Below are positions 44,585 to 52,292 of a stretch of 64,000 bases of DNA, in pieces; the first letter of the stretch is position 1; every line of letters begins with the position of its first letter. The stretch lies in assembly GCF_031951985.1 (NCBI RefSeq), contig NZ_JAVLVU010000001.1, positions 4,464,001-4,528,000 on the forward strand, read 5' to 3'. The translations under genes were made by a program, and so were the position numbers. Under the pieces are notes generated by a model, which saw nothing but the letters and a program-made list of their open reading frames with translations, was not told the DNA's origin and did not search any database. The DNA comes from Mucilaginibacter terrae (GTDB lineage: Bacteria; Bacteroidota; Bacteroidia; Sphingobacteriales; Sphingobacteriaceae).

Positions 44585-46657
44585 ATGCTTAACCGGCTTA
44601 AATATATATTTATAACCCTGTTTGTAACGGCAATGGGGCAAACTGCGTTTGCACAGGTTCCTGCCAGGCCCACGGCGCCCGATACGGCTCGAATGGGCCG
44701 TGGCTCGCGTACCCAGTCGATTGATAGTGTGCGCAAGCGCCAGGAAAACCAGGGCGATACCATCATTTATACCTCAAAATTTATTAAAGTAACCAACGAG
44801 CGGCTGTTAAACGACAGTACCCAGATTTTTCCGCTGGATACAGGCTTAACAAATTTTGAAAATTATAGTCCGCTTTATCAGCCGCGTACACCTTATATAC
44901 ATTTGGGCAGCACTGGTCTGCCTATGCGTACGCTGCTTTTTGAACCAGCGAAAACTGTGGGGTTTGATGTAGGTATGCATGCTTTAGATCCCTACATGAT
45001 CGGTCCTAAAGATATTTTGTATTACCGGGCAAGGGTGGCTTACACTAATCTTTCGTTTTATAGCGGTGCTTTCGGCAATCCTAATGCCGAGCAAATATTC
45101 AGGCTTGTACATACCCAAAACGTAAAACCAAACTGGAACTTTACCTTCAACTTTAACTCAACGGGTTCGCGGGGCTTTTACCGCCGCCAAAACGTGAGCG
45201 ATCTAAACGCAGCTATTGCAACCTGGTACGAATCAAAAAGTAAACGCTATAACCTGTTGGGCAACTTGTTTTTTAATAACGTTAAAGCCCCCGAAAGCGG
45301 CGCGGTTACACGCGATGTTTTTAACGTAACCGACCAGCCCATATTTGACAAGCAACAATTGGAAACGCGTTTAAGCAGTTCGTATACCAACTACCGTAAC
45401 AACGGCTTCTACTTAAAGCAGTTTTACTATGTGGGCCGTATTGATACCTTGCAAAATGCCTCTAAAGAGGTTGCCAAGATATTGCCAACACAGCGTATAG
45501 CCCATACTTTATACTATAATGTTCAAAAATACAGGTTCGTACAAAACGAGCCTGATAATTTCAAGGTATTCCCCGATTACTTTTTTAACTCAACCGTATC
45601 GCAGGATTCGTTAGCCGTAACCAATATCCGTAACGATTTTTCGTACAGTTTTTACCTGCGCGGCAAATCGGTAAGCTTTGTGAAAAATGAAGTTAAGCTG
45701 GATGTGGGTTTAACGCACGATTTGTTTCATTTCAACCAGTACATTGTCGATTCGTTGCAGCAGGGTACCAACCTGCGTAACCAGGTACGTAAGGTGCAGG
45801 GTTCAACCAATCAAAATATTAAGCTGAATGCCCGTTTTAGCTACCGCTTTAGTGATAAAGTTGGTCTCGAAGGAGATTTTCAGCAGGTAGTACAGGGTTA
45901 TAACTTTGGCGATTATTTGTATGATGCCAAACTTACCCTTTCGGGCGGCGAAAAGGCCGGTAGGATTGTTTTCGGCGCTTATGTGCAAAATAACGAGGCT
46001 CCTTTGATTTACAAGAACTGGATCTCGAACCACTATGTTTTCCGTAATACCGGCATTGGCAAACAGCAAATAAACAACCTGTCGTTTAACTATGTTAACG
46101 AAAAACTCAAGCTCGATTTAAAGGCCGAATACTTTTTGGTGAGCGGTTATCAATACTTCCAATCGCAAACAGCTAACGGTATTGATGCAGTGCCCACGCA
46201 GCTTGGCTCAACGCTTAACCTGTTAAAAGTAGCTTTGGGCAAACGCTTTGATATAGGCCGTTGGCATTTTGAAGACTATTTTGTGTACCAGCGGTCTGAT
46301 TACCAGTCAACCATACGCACTCCCGAGTTTTACAACTACGCCAATATTTATTTTACCCGCACATTTTTTGGCGTGCTAAATGCTGCCATTGGAGTAAATG
46401 CACGTTACAATACATCCTACACTGCGCCTAACTATGCCATTGGTATAGGGCAGTTTTACAACAGTACCGATATTAACTTTTTAACCTACCCGGTTATAAC
46501 CCCTTATATTAAAGGTACATTGTTCCGTACCAACCTGTTCCTGATGTATGATTATGCTAACCAGGGACTGCAAAGTAATGGCTACTACACTGTAAACCGT
46601 TACCCCATGCCCGATAAACTGCTGAAGTTTGGCGTAAGCTGGACGTTTTATAATTAA
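44585..46657 (+). CDS. Putative outer-membrane porin (Porin_10-like)
   Basis: A 690-residue protein with a signal peptide (about residues 6-23, cut after AFAQ). The mature protein is rich in alternating aromatic/polar beta-strand segments such as YRARVAYTNLSFYSGAF and WNFTFNFNSTGSRGFYRR, and ends in FGVSWTFYN, a good outer-membrane barrel C-terminus. It matches the putative porin family of Bacteroidota. An N-terminal proline-rich linker (VPARPTAPDTARMG) precedes the barrel. It should sit in the outer membrane; its substrate is unknown. Confidence 0.85.
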   Translation: MLNRLKYIFITLFVTAMGQTAFAQVPARPTAPDTARMGRGSRTQSIDSVRKRQENQGDTIIYTSKFIKVTNERLLNDSTQIFPLDTGLTNFENYSPLYQPRTPYIHLGSTGLPMRTLLFEPAKTVGFDVGMHALDPYMIGPKDILYYRARVAYTNLSFYSGAFGNPNAEQIFRLVHTQNVKPNWNFTFNFNSTGSRGFYRRQNVSDLNAAIATWYESKSKRYNLLGNLFFNNVKAPESGAVTRDVFNVTDQPIFDKQQLETRLSSSYTNYRNNGFYLKQFYYVGRIDTLQNASKEVAKILPTQRIAHTLYYNVQKYRFVQNEPDNFKVFPDYFFNSTVSQDSLAVTNIRNDFSYSFYLRGKSVSFVKNEVKLDVGLTHDLFHFNQYIVDSLQQGTNLRNQVRKVQGSTNQNIKLNARFSYRFSDKVGLEGDFQQVVQGYNFGDYLYDAKLTLSGGEKAGRIVFGAYVQNNEAPLIYKNWISNHYVFRNTGIGKQQINNLSFNYVNEKLKLDLKAEYFLVSGYQYFQSQTANGIDAVPTQLGSTLNLLKVALGKRFDIGRWHFEDYFVYQRSDYQSTIRTPEFYNYANIYFTRTFFGVLNAAIGVNARYNTSYTAPNYAIGIGQFYNSTDINFLTYPVITPYIKGTLFRTNLFLMYDYANQGLQSNGYYTVNRYPMPDKLLKFGVSWTFYN

Positions 46658-46659
46658 GG

Positions 46660-47076
46660 CTATCGCTGATCAAACCAGTTTTCACCGGCATCCAACCGCT
46701 CTAAAAAGTTGGTGAATGATGAGCCTATGGTTATGTGGTACTCCTCATCAAGGTCGATTAAGGGTGATAAAACTACATCAAAGCCATCATCATATTTTAC
46801 CAGTGCAATAAACTCACTTGCCCCATTACTGCCGATGCCTAACGTGTGGCTTAATTGCTGGGTTATACCATATTCGTTGTTATTAATTACAATTTCATCA
46901 GCATCCCATAAACGCAAAAATTCCTGTCCAATAAAGCCTTCGTAGCCAGAATGATGTAGTAAAAAGCTTTTGTAGTCATCGGGTAATTTAAAGCCCACCA
47001 GGCTTTCTATATCATCAATTGATGTAGTGGGTGATTGCCTGCGTGGCCAGTTATGTTTGTTGAGGATTTGGTTCAT
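46660..47076 (-). CDS. SMI1/KNR4 (SUKH) family protein
   Basis: A 138-residue SUKH-superfamily protein: DIESLVGFKLPDDYKSFLLH is the classic N-terminal block, with a LHHSGYEG continuation, and SFTNFLERLDAGENWF is the C-terminal helix. SUKH proteins often are immunity proteins against nuclease toxins, but many are solitary. No toxin gene is adjacent here. It lies after a terminator of the next minus-strand gene and converges with the porin gene, ending three bases from its stop codon. Confidence 0.88.
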   Translation of the reverse strand: MNQILNKHNWPRRQSPTTSIDDIESLVGFKLPDDYKSFLLHHSGYEGFIGQEFLRLWDADEIVINNNEYGITQQLSHTLGIGSNGASEFIALVKYDDGFDVVLSPLIDLDEEYHITIGSSFTNFLERLDAGENWFDQR

Positions 47077-47101
47077 GGTTGTAAGTAATGGTATAAAGTT
47101 A

Positions 47102-47142
47102 TAAAAAACAAAGCCCTTAACAATTGACTGCTAAGGGCTTTG
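47102..47142 (-). terminator. Intrinsic terminator after the PepSY-like lipoprotein gene
   Basis: On the minus strand CAAAGCCCTTA (complement of 47132-47142) pairs exactly with TAAGGGCTTTG (complement of 47109-47119) and is followed by a run of six T residues. It lies between the lipoprotein gene at 47186 and the SUKH gene. Confidence 0.88.
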
Positions 47143-47185
47143 AATAAAATATTATGATGACTTAATCATTCACACTAACCATTCA

Positions 47186-48124
47186 CTACCTCACTGCTGT
47201 GCTTTTTACAAATTTGCCTGTGCTGTCAAACTCCACAGCATAGCGGGTACCACTGGCATCAATTAATACCACATATTTATTTACCACATTATTTTGTTTT
47301 TGGGCAAAAGCTTTATCTAACACAAAACCTGGATAGGTAGTGGTTAGGTAAGTAGTAATGGCAGCCGGTAAAGTGGCCGGATCAACAGGCGTATGTTTAG
47401 CCGGACGCGGGTTTAGCTGCACACGTTTAACAAATACCAGTTTTGAGGCAAATGCAGTAGCAAACAAACCTTTGTTAGCACTGATAATAATGTACGATGT
47501 ATCGTTACGGGTCACCACGGCATGCAACAGGGTATCGGTAGCGTAATTGGTAGCAAAATAGGTTTTAATGGCAGCGGGCAAGGCGCTCAGGGCTAAAGTA
47601 TCGCCACGGAGGCCGCCGCGGTTCTCAAAACGGCCACCTTTGTGCCAACCCGGTCCGCCGGCTATGTCGGGGCGTTCGCGTTGTTCAAGCACCTGTACAA
47701 AGTTTCCGCTGGCATCAAACTTTAAACCTACCGGTTTTGAGTTGAAGTTGATGGCCACCACATAACCTTCTAACACACCGCTGCGGTTTGCAATTTTAAA
47801 TGCTTTTTGAAAAGTAGAGCCGGCATAGTTGGTGGTTAAGTAAGTAGTAATAGAGGCAGATAAAGCGCTGAAAGCAACCGTGTCTTTTTTACCACCCGGA
47901 GGGCACGCGTTCATCAGCGCCAATGAATCTTTTGCAGCTGCGGTAGCGGTTGTTGTAGTAGAAGTAGAGGCTGCAACCAGGATGCTGGTTGATGATGCCG
48001 TTGTTTTTGAAGCAGCAATTTCTGCGTCTTCAGTTGACTGGGCTGCTTCCTTTGTGCACGATGATGTCAATACCACCAGTGCGGCCACGGCAGATAGCAG
48101 ATAAGATTTTGTCAGTTTTTTCAT
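47186..48124 (-). CDS. Lipoprotein with three PepSY-like repeats
   Basis: A 312-residue protein. The signal peptide ends in LTSSC, a lipobox, so it is a lipoprotein. A low-complexity Ser/Thr/Ala linker (about residues 28-65) is followed by three similar units, each beginning with LPAAITTYLTTTYPG-type residues (near 90, 180 and 255), then a beta-rich half ending in FDASGNFVQV or FDSTGKFVKS. This is the plan of the PepSY-like (BLIP-type) fold of secreted Bacteroidota proteins, whose role is unclear. A -7-like box TATGTTTG (complement of 48158-48165) lies about 35 bases upstream. Confidence 0.8.
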   Translation of the reverse strand: MKKLTKSYLLSAVAALVVLTSSCTKEAAQSTEDAEIAASKTTASSTSILVAASTSTTTTATAAAKDSLALMNACPPGGKKDTVAFSALSASITTYLTTNYAGSTFQKAFKIANRSGVLEGYVVAINFNSKPVGLKFDASGNFVQVLEQRERPDIAGGPGWHKGGRFENRGGLRGDTLALSALPAAIKTYFATNYATDTLLHAVVTRNDTSYIIISANKGLFATAFASKLVFVKRVQLNPRPAKHTPVDPATLPAAITTYLTTTYPGFVLDKAFAQKQNNVVNKYVVLIDASGTRYAVEFDSTGKFVKSTAVR

Positions 48125-48157
48125 GATGTAATTTTTATGGTTTATAAAAGTTTACAT

Positions 48158-48165
48158 CAAACATA
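48158..48165 (-). promoter_or_regulatory. Possible -7 box of the PepSY-like lipoprotein gene
   Basis: The minus strand reads TATGTTTG, an exact TAnnTTTG match, 33 bases before the ATG. No well-spaced TTG is found further upstream, so this is half a promoter only. Confidence 0.3.
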
Positions 48166-48307
48166 TAGCGGTATGCAATTAAACACACCAGTGTGCCGAC
48201 GAATGCTTTTTATGTGTGGATGAACGCGTCTGAACCGGAATTTAAAGAATTTTTTGAATCGACAGAATTGCCTAACTTAGATGATCGCTCTGCAACCTGC
48301 TTAAAAT

Positions 48308-48784
48308 ATGAAACACAGGATTGGAATCATCTTGCTACTATTAGTTAGCTGCGCTGTATACGGCCAATCTTCATCCTCCAAAGTACTCATTCCCGAAGCT
48401 GATTCGATGGTAGTAGAAATGGATAAACTTTTCATCAACCCTAAAAATGTTAAAGAAGTGTTTGTGTTGAAAGACCCAAGTTCAGAATTATCAAGAAGTC
48501 ATAGAGGAGCAAATTTGATAATGACTTTTAAAAAGAAACCAAAATTCGTTGCCTTAAATAACCTGAAGGTGGATAGCATTGAAAAAAAGTCATCCAGGAT
48601 TTCATATATAATTGACGGGGGATTTATTTCTGATACTACAGGAGTTAAAATTGATATATTAAATATTAAAAAACTTGATGCTTTATTTACAGGAGATATG
48701 CCAGGCCTTTATGTAAACCAAACCGGAACGGTATATTTAATAACAACTAAATCCAAAGGCAAAAAACTCCAACAACCAAAGTAA
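48308..48784 (+). CDS. Secreted hypothetical protein with plug-like repeat
   Basis: A 158-residue protein with a signal peptide (about residues 5-20, cut after VYGQ). Two halves look alike: NPKNVKEVFVLKDPS with GANLIMTFKKK, and LNIKKLDALF with GTVYLITTKSK. Both resemble the end of a TonB-receptor plug domain (VLKD...GANGVILITTK). It has no barrel, so it may be a stand-alone plug-like protein. Family not recognised. A C/G-rich dispersed repeat follows the stop codon at once. Confidence 0.6.
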   Translation: MKHRIGIILLLLVSCAVYGQSSSSKVLIPEADSMVVEMDKLFINPKNVKEVFVLKDPSSELSRSHRGANLIMTFKKKPKFVALNNLKVDSIEKKSSRISYIIDGGFISDTTGVKIDILNIKKLDALFTGDMPGLYVNQTGTVYLITTKSKGKKLQQPK

Positions 48785-48785
48785 A

Positions 48786-48813
48786 ACTCCCCCTTTAGGG
48801 GGCCGGGGGGTTA
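48786..48813. repeat. C/G-rich dispersed repeat, copy A
   Basis: ACTCCCCCTTTAGGGGGCC followed by GGGGGGTTA. The CCCCC / GGGGG pair can form a hairpin. Its last three bases are the complement of the TAA stop codon of the minus-strand gene at 48811-50067. Copies B, C and D lie at 51217-51243, 51321-51346 and 53431-53458. Confidence 0.8.
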
Positions 48814-50067
48814 GGTCTTCTGCTTCTTCTTCTTCGCCGCAGGGAATAAAACATTATTCAGGATCAGCCTGTACCCCGGAGAGTTAGGATGAAGTTTTAA
48901 ATCGGTAGGAGGGTCGCCTACGGCGTGCTGGTAGTCTTCGGGGTCGTGGCCGCTGTAAAATGTCCATTGGCCTTTGCCAAATTCGCCATGTATGTAGCGG
49001 GCTTCGTTGCCGGTTTTCATTTCGCCCATAATAGTTACATCGGGTTTAATACGGGCTTTGTTGTAGGCCGTGGTTAAGCCCATGAAACCTTTAATTACCT
49101 TATCATGGTTTTGGGTGAGCATGCTGGGTACCACATCCCACTTGGCCGAAAAATCAAAAAGGGTAAAAAAGTCGCGGGTGCGGTCAACCTGGCGGTAGTT
49201 GGTCATATCAATATCGCTAAACTGGTGCGACATGGGGTTCATATCCAGCTGAAAGTTTTGAAAGGCAAATGTTTGGCTAAAATCCAGCTTGCTTTGTGCT
49301 TTATAATCGGCAGCATCGCCATCAAACATGCTTTCGCAAATATCGGTATTGGAGGCTGCCATGGCTATGTCAAAGGTATCGGTGCCCGAGCACATGGCAA
49401 ATAAAAAGCCACCTCCGTTACAGAAATCATGAATATGCTGTACCACGGCAAGTTTCATTTGAGATACTTTTTTAAAGCCCAATTGGTGTGCTGTGGCTTC
49501 CTGTTTTTTTACATCGTCAATATACCAGGGCTGGTACCTAAAAGCGCCGAAAAACTTGCTGTACTGGCCTGTAAAGTCTTCGTGGTGCATGTGCAGCCAG
49601 TCGTATTTGCTCAGGTCGCCTTTTATAACTTCCTCGTCGTACACTACATCATAGGGGATCTCGGCATATTTAAGCACCAGGGTTACGGCATCGTCCCAAG
49701 GAAGCTTGTTTTTTGGCGAATACACCGCCATTTTAGGTGCCTTTTGCAGCTTTACAATATCCATATTAACTGATGGATCGCTTACCTCGGTTAGTATCGA
49801 TGTTACCTTGGCATCGGCCAGTACCTCGTAGCTTACACCGCGTATTTTGCACTCGTCTTCGGTTTGTTTGCTGTACTTGGTCATAAAACTGCCGCCCCGG
49901 TAATTAAGCAGCCATTCAACCTCCTCGCCGTTTTTTAATACCCAAAAAGCTATGCCGTACGATTTCAGGTGGTCTTTTTGCACCTCATCCATAGGCAGCA
50001 ATAAGGAGGCCGCTTTAGTGGCTAAGGTTAAAAGGAGAAAGGCGAAAGCTAAAAGGTATCTCTTCAT
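48811..50067 (-). CDS. Secreted protein of uncertain function (annotated as asparagine synthetase B in relatives)
   Basis: A 418-residue protein with a signal peptide (LLAFAFLLLTLATKAAS). A central region resembles a class I glutamine-amidotransferase-like fold: MAVYSPKNKLPWDDAVTLVL, DWLHMHHEDFTG, GGGFLFAMCSGTDTFD with C226 at the nucleophile-elbow place, and later TFYSGHDPEDYQH. Relatives in Bacteroidota are often named asparagine synthetase B, but none of the synthetase motifs are visible, and an exported enzyme of that type is unlikely. A role as a periplasmic amidase-like or sensor protein is a guess. The stop codon is provided by a dispersed repeat. Confidence 0.7.
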   Translation of the reverse strand: MKRYLLAFAFLLLTLATKAASLLLPMDEVQKDHLKSYGIAFWVLKNGEEVEWLLNYRGGSFMTKYSKQTEDECKIRGVSYEVLADAKVTSILTEVSDPSVNMDIVKLQKAPKMAVYSPKNKLPWDDAVTLVLKYAEIPYDVVYDEEVIKGDLSKYDWLHMHHEDFTGQYSKFFGAFRYQPWYIDDVKKQEATAHQLGFKKVSQMKLAVVQHIHDFCNGGGFLFAMCSGTDTFDIAMAASNTDICESMFDGDAADYKAQSKLDFSQTFAFQNFQLDMNPMSHQFSDIDMTNYRQVDRTRDFFTLFDFSAKWDVVPSMLTQNHDKVIKGFMGLTTAYNKARIKPDVTIMGEMKTGNEARYIHGEFGKGQWTFYSGHDPEDYQHAVGDPPTDLKLHPNSPGYRLILNNVLFPAAKKKKQKT

Positions 50068-50081
50068 GTTTATATAAAGTC

Positions 50082-50165
50082 CGTCATTGCGAGGAACGAA
50101 GCAATCTCTGAACTATGCTTACAGACATTGCATCCGCAGAGATTGCTTCATTCCTCGCAATTTCG
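50082..50165. repeat. Palindromic dispersed element (GTCATTGCGAGG family)
   Basis: CGTCATTGCGAGGAACGAAG at 50082 continues to CAATCTCTG, and the inverse runs from CAGAGATTGC (50137) to TTTCG (50165). The arms are about 29 bases with a few mismatches and a loop of roughly 26 bases. It lies 15 bases ahead of the start of the minus-strand gene at 50067. Confidence 0.8.
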
Positions 50166-50214
50166 TATAATGGGGCTACCCAAATGTAACGAATAATTAC
50201 ATAAGCTATTATAG

Positions 50215-50245
50215 TTTATGGTAACGCACAAAATGTTTAACTTTG
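50215..50245 (+). promoter_or_regulatory. Candidate promoter of the cyclophilin gene
   Basis: TAACTTTG at 50238-50245 is an exact TAnnTTTG box, 25 bases before the ATG at 50271. The -33 region reads TTTATG (50215-50220), a partial match to TTTG at about the right distance. Confidence 0.5.
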
Positions 50246-50270
50246 CCACCTTGTTTTAAAACAACATATT

Positions 50271-50708
50271 ATGAGCAAAGCAATAATGAAAACCGACAAG
50301 GGCGACATGACGATCGAATTTTACGATCAGGACGCCCCTAATACAGTAGCTAACTTTTTAAACCTGGCTAAAACAGGCTTTTACAATGGTGTAACTTTTC
50401 ACCGCGTTATCCCTAACTTCGTCATTCAGGGTGGCGACCCAACCGGTACAGGTGCAGGTGGCTCAGGTACCCGTATTGATTGCGAGTTAACCGGCGGTAA
50501 CCAATACCATGATCGTGGCGTACTTTCAATGGCTCACGCTGGCCGTAATACCGGCAGCTCACAGTTTTTCATCTGCCACAGCCGCGATAATACTGCTCAT
50601 TTAGACAGACACCATACTGTGTTTGGTAAAGTGGTTGAAAATGTTGAGGTAGTTGATGCTATCCGTCAGGGTGATAAAATTACCAGCATCGAAGTAATAG
50701 AAGAATAA
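50271..50708 (+). CDS. Cyclophilin-type peptidyl-prolyl cis-trans isomerase
   Basis: A 145-residue cytoplasmic cyclophilin (PpiB-like) without a signal peptide. The active-site pattern FHRVIPNFVIQGGDPTGTG is complete, with the catalytic arginine in FHRV, and LSMAHAGRNTGSSQFFIC and LDRHHTVFGKV follow. It catalyses cis-trans isomerisation of prolyl bonds. The length is that of short bacterial cyclophilins. Confidence 0.96.
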   Translation: MSKAIMKTDKGDMTIEFYDQDAPNTVANFLNLAKTGFYNGVTFHRVIPNFVIQGGDPTGTGAGGSGTRIDCELTGGNQYHDRGVLSMAHAGRNTGSSQFFICHSRDNTAHLDRHHTVFGKVVENVEVVDAIRQGDKITSIEVIEE

Positions 50709-50719
50709 TTATTGTTGTG

Positions 50720-50780
50720 GGTTATGTGTTGTGAGTTGTGTGCCTCTTCTAATAAATGTACATTACTCACAACACACAAC
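50720..50780. repeat. Long inverted repeat between the cyclophilin and DUF5606-like genes
   Basis: GTTATGTGTTGTGAGT (50720-50735) and ACTCACAACACACAAC (50765-50780) pair over 16 bases with one mismatch. The stem can form in RNA, but no T-run follows. It resembles other GTGTTGTG-type intergenic repeats of this group. Confidence 0.65.
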
Positions 50781-50802
50781 TGACAACCGACAACAAAAGC
50801 AT

Positions 50803-51219
50803 ATGAATTTACAAACAGTTGTATCAGTAGCCGGTAAGCCAGGATTATGGAAAGCCCTGGCCCAAAATAAAACAGGCTTTATTTTAGAAAGTCTCGACGA
50901 AAAAAAGACCAAACTGGTAGTAAACCTGTCGACCGCTAAAATGGCGGCTTTAGATGAGATCACCATTTTTGGTACCGACGAAGATATTAAGTTAACCGAC
51001 GTATTTGTACGCATGAAAGCCGCAGCATCAGTACCTGATGTTAAAGCCGATGGCAAAGCAATGCGCGAGTTTTTCCGCGAGGTAGCACCCGATCATGATG
51101 AAGAGAAAGTATATGCTTCGGACATGAAAAAGATTTTAAGCTGGTATGCTATTTTGAAAGATATGGAAATCTTTAATAGCCCTGTAGTAGAGGCAGAAAC
51201 TGCTGCTGAAACTGAATAA
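50803..51219 (+). CDS. DUF5606-like protein
   Basis: A 138-residue protein from the ATG at 50803 (MNLQTVVSVAGKPGLWKALA). The open frame extends 24 codons upstream but that part lies in the inverted repeat, so it is probably not translated. Motifs FILESLDEKKTKLVVN, ALDEITIFGTDEDIKL and REVAPDHDEEKVYASDMKKI fit the DUF5606 family of Bacteroidota, whose role is unknown. It has no signal peptide. The acidic tail (VVEAETAAETE) ends at a TAA that is the first codon of a dispersed C/G-rich repeat. Confidence 0.8.
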   Translation: MNLQTVVSVAGKPGLWKALAQNKTGFILESLDEKKTKLVVNLSTAKMAALDEITIFGTDEDIKLTDVFVRMKAAASVPDVKADGKAMREFFREVAPDHDEEKVYASDMKKILSWYAILKDMEIFNSPVVEAETAAETE

Positions 51220-51243
51220 CCCCCAATCCCCTGAAGGGGGAGC
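51217..51243. repeat. C/G-rich dispersed repeat, copy B (inverted orientation)
   Basis: TAACCCCCAATCCCCTG followed by AAGGGGGAGC. The first three bases are the stop codon of the DUF5606-like gene. It faces copy C across the terminator at 51254-51294. Confidence 0.8.
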
Positions 51244-51253
51244 AGAAGATTTT

Positions 51254-51294
51254 AACGAAAAACGGCTTGAGGCATTCTCAGGCCGTTTTTCGTT
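51254..51294. terminator. Bidirectional intrinsic terminator
   Basis: AACGAAAAACGGCTTGAG (51254-51271) pairs with CTCAGGCCGTTTTTCGTT (51277-51294) over 18 bases with one G-U pair and a five-base loop. It lies between convergent genes and overlaps the stop codon of the CDF transporter. Confidence 0.88.
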
Positions 51295-52255
51295 AATGGG
51301 TATGACTATGTTTTTCCAAAGCTCCCCCTTCAGGGGGCTGGGGGGTACACTCTTTAACCTCACACTTTTCTCCACCAAACTCCGGTTCAAAAGTACTATG
51401 ATGAATATCCAGATGTTCTAACCGGTGGCGCAAATCGAGTTTAATTTGATTAAAATTATTAGCTTCTTCGGGCTCAATAACAATGTGAGCAGTGAGGGCA
51501 TTTTCGGTAGTACTTAGTGCCCACACGTGCATATGGTGTACATCATTCACGCCTTTGGCTTTTAAAAGCTCTGCTTTGATGTTTTGTAGATCCATTTGCT
51601 TGGGTACACCATCAATTTCCAGTCGAAGGCTATCCACCAGTAAACTCCAGGTACCAATAATGATCACTAATACAATGATGAGGCTCACGGCGCTATCGAT
51701 CCAGTACCAACCGGTAAAGTAGATAACCAGGCCCGATATTACTACGCCTAACGATACCAGGGCATCAACCGCCATGTGCATGTACGCGCCCTTTACGTTC
51801 AGGTCTTTCTCTTTATCCTTCATAAACAGCCATGCGGTAACGCCGTTTACGCCAATTCCCGCAAAGGCAACCCAAGCAATGGTAATGCCCGGTATAGGCT
51901 GCGGGTGACCTATCCTCAGTATGGCTTCATAAGCTATAATGCCCACAGCGGCCACCAGTATAACCGCATTAAGCAATGATACCACAATGGTAGACCGCTT
52001 GTAACCATAAGTATAGGTACTGTTGGCCTTCATTTTAGAAAGCTTAAAGGCAAGCAGCGCAAGTGCTAAGCTGGCAACATCGCTCAGGTTATGCCCTGCA
52101 TCGGTAAGGAGCGATAGCGAGCCTTTGGCAAAACCAACCCCGGCCTCAATTACCACGAAAGCCGAATTGAGGACAATGCCCACAATAAATGCGGTATTCA
52201 GATGATCGAGCTTTGGGGCATGATCGTGGTGGTGATGTGAATGGTCGTGACCCAT
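51293..52255 (-). CDS. Cation diffusion facilitator (CDF) metal exporter
   Basis: A 320-residue CDF protein. It opens with a histidine-rich metal-binding segment (MGHDHSHHHHDHAPKLDH), followed by six membrane segments with LLTDAGHNLSDVASLALAL (metal site in helix 2) and MHMAVDALVSLGVVISG (helix 5). The cytoplasmic C-terminal domain has the HHMHVWALSTTENALTAHI block. It exports zinc or a related divalent metal. The last 17 or so residues (after KCEVKE) are encoded by dispersed repeat copy C and are not expected from the family. Confidence 0.94.
   Translation of the reverse strand: MGHDHSHHHHDHAPKLDHLNTAFIVGIVLNSAFVVIEAGVGFAKGSLSLLTDAGHNLSDVASLALALLAFKLSKMKANSTYTYGYKRSTIVVSLLNAVILVAAVGIIAYEAILRIGHPQPIPGITIAWVAFAGIGVNGVTAWLFMKDKEKDLNVKGAYMHMAVDALVSLGVVISGLVIYFTGWYWIDSAVSLIIVLVIIIGTWSLLVDSLRLEIDGVPKQMDLQNIKAELLKAKGVNDVHHMHVWALSTTENALTAHIVIEPEEANNFNQIKLDLRHRLEHLDIHHSTFEPEFGGEKCEVKECTPQPPEGGALEKHSHTH
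51321..51346. repeat. C/G-rich dispersed repeat, copy C, inside the CDF coding sequence
   Basis: GCTCCCCCTTCAGGGGGCTG and then GGGGGT, nearly identical to copy D. Read on the minus strand it encodes the in-frame peptide TPQPPEGGA near the C-terminus of the CDF transporter. Confidence 0.85.
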
Positions 52256-52259
52256 AAAG

Positions 52260-52292
52260 CAAACTTACTTATTTAAAGTGCCGCTTTTACAA
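52260..52292 (-). promoter_or_regulatory. Possible promoter of the CDF gene
   Basis: The minus strand reads TAAGTTTG (complement of 52260-52267), an exact TAnnTTTG box, and a TTG lies 22 bases further upstream (complement of 52290-52292). The start point would fall at or next to the ATG, so a leaderless or near-leaderless mRNA would result. Confidence 0.35.

Noticed and set aside
46660..47076. SUKH protein considered as the immunity part of a toxin system
   Set aside because: No toxin or secretion gene lies next to it; it stands alone between a porin gene and a lipoprotein gene.
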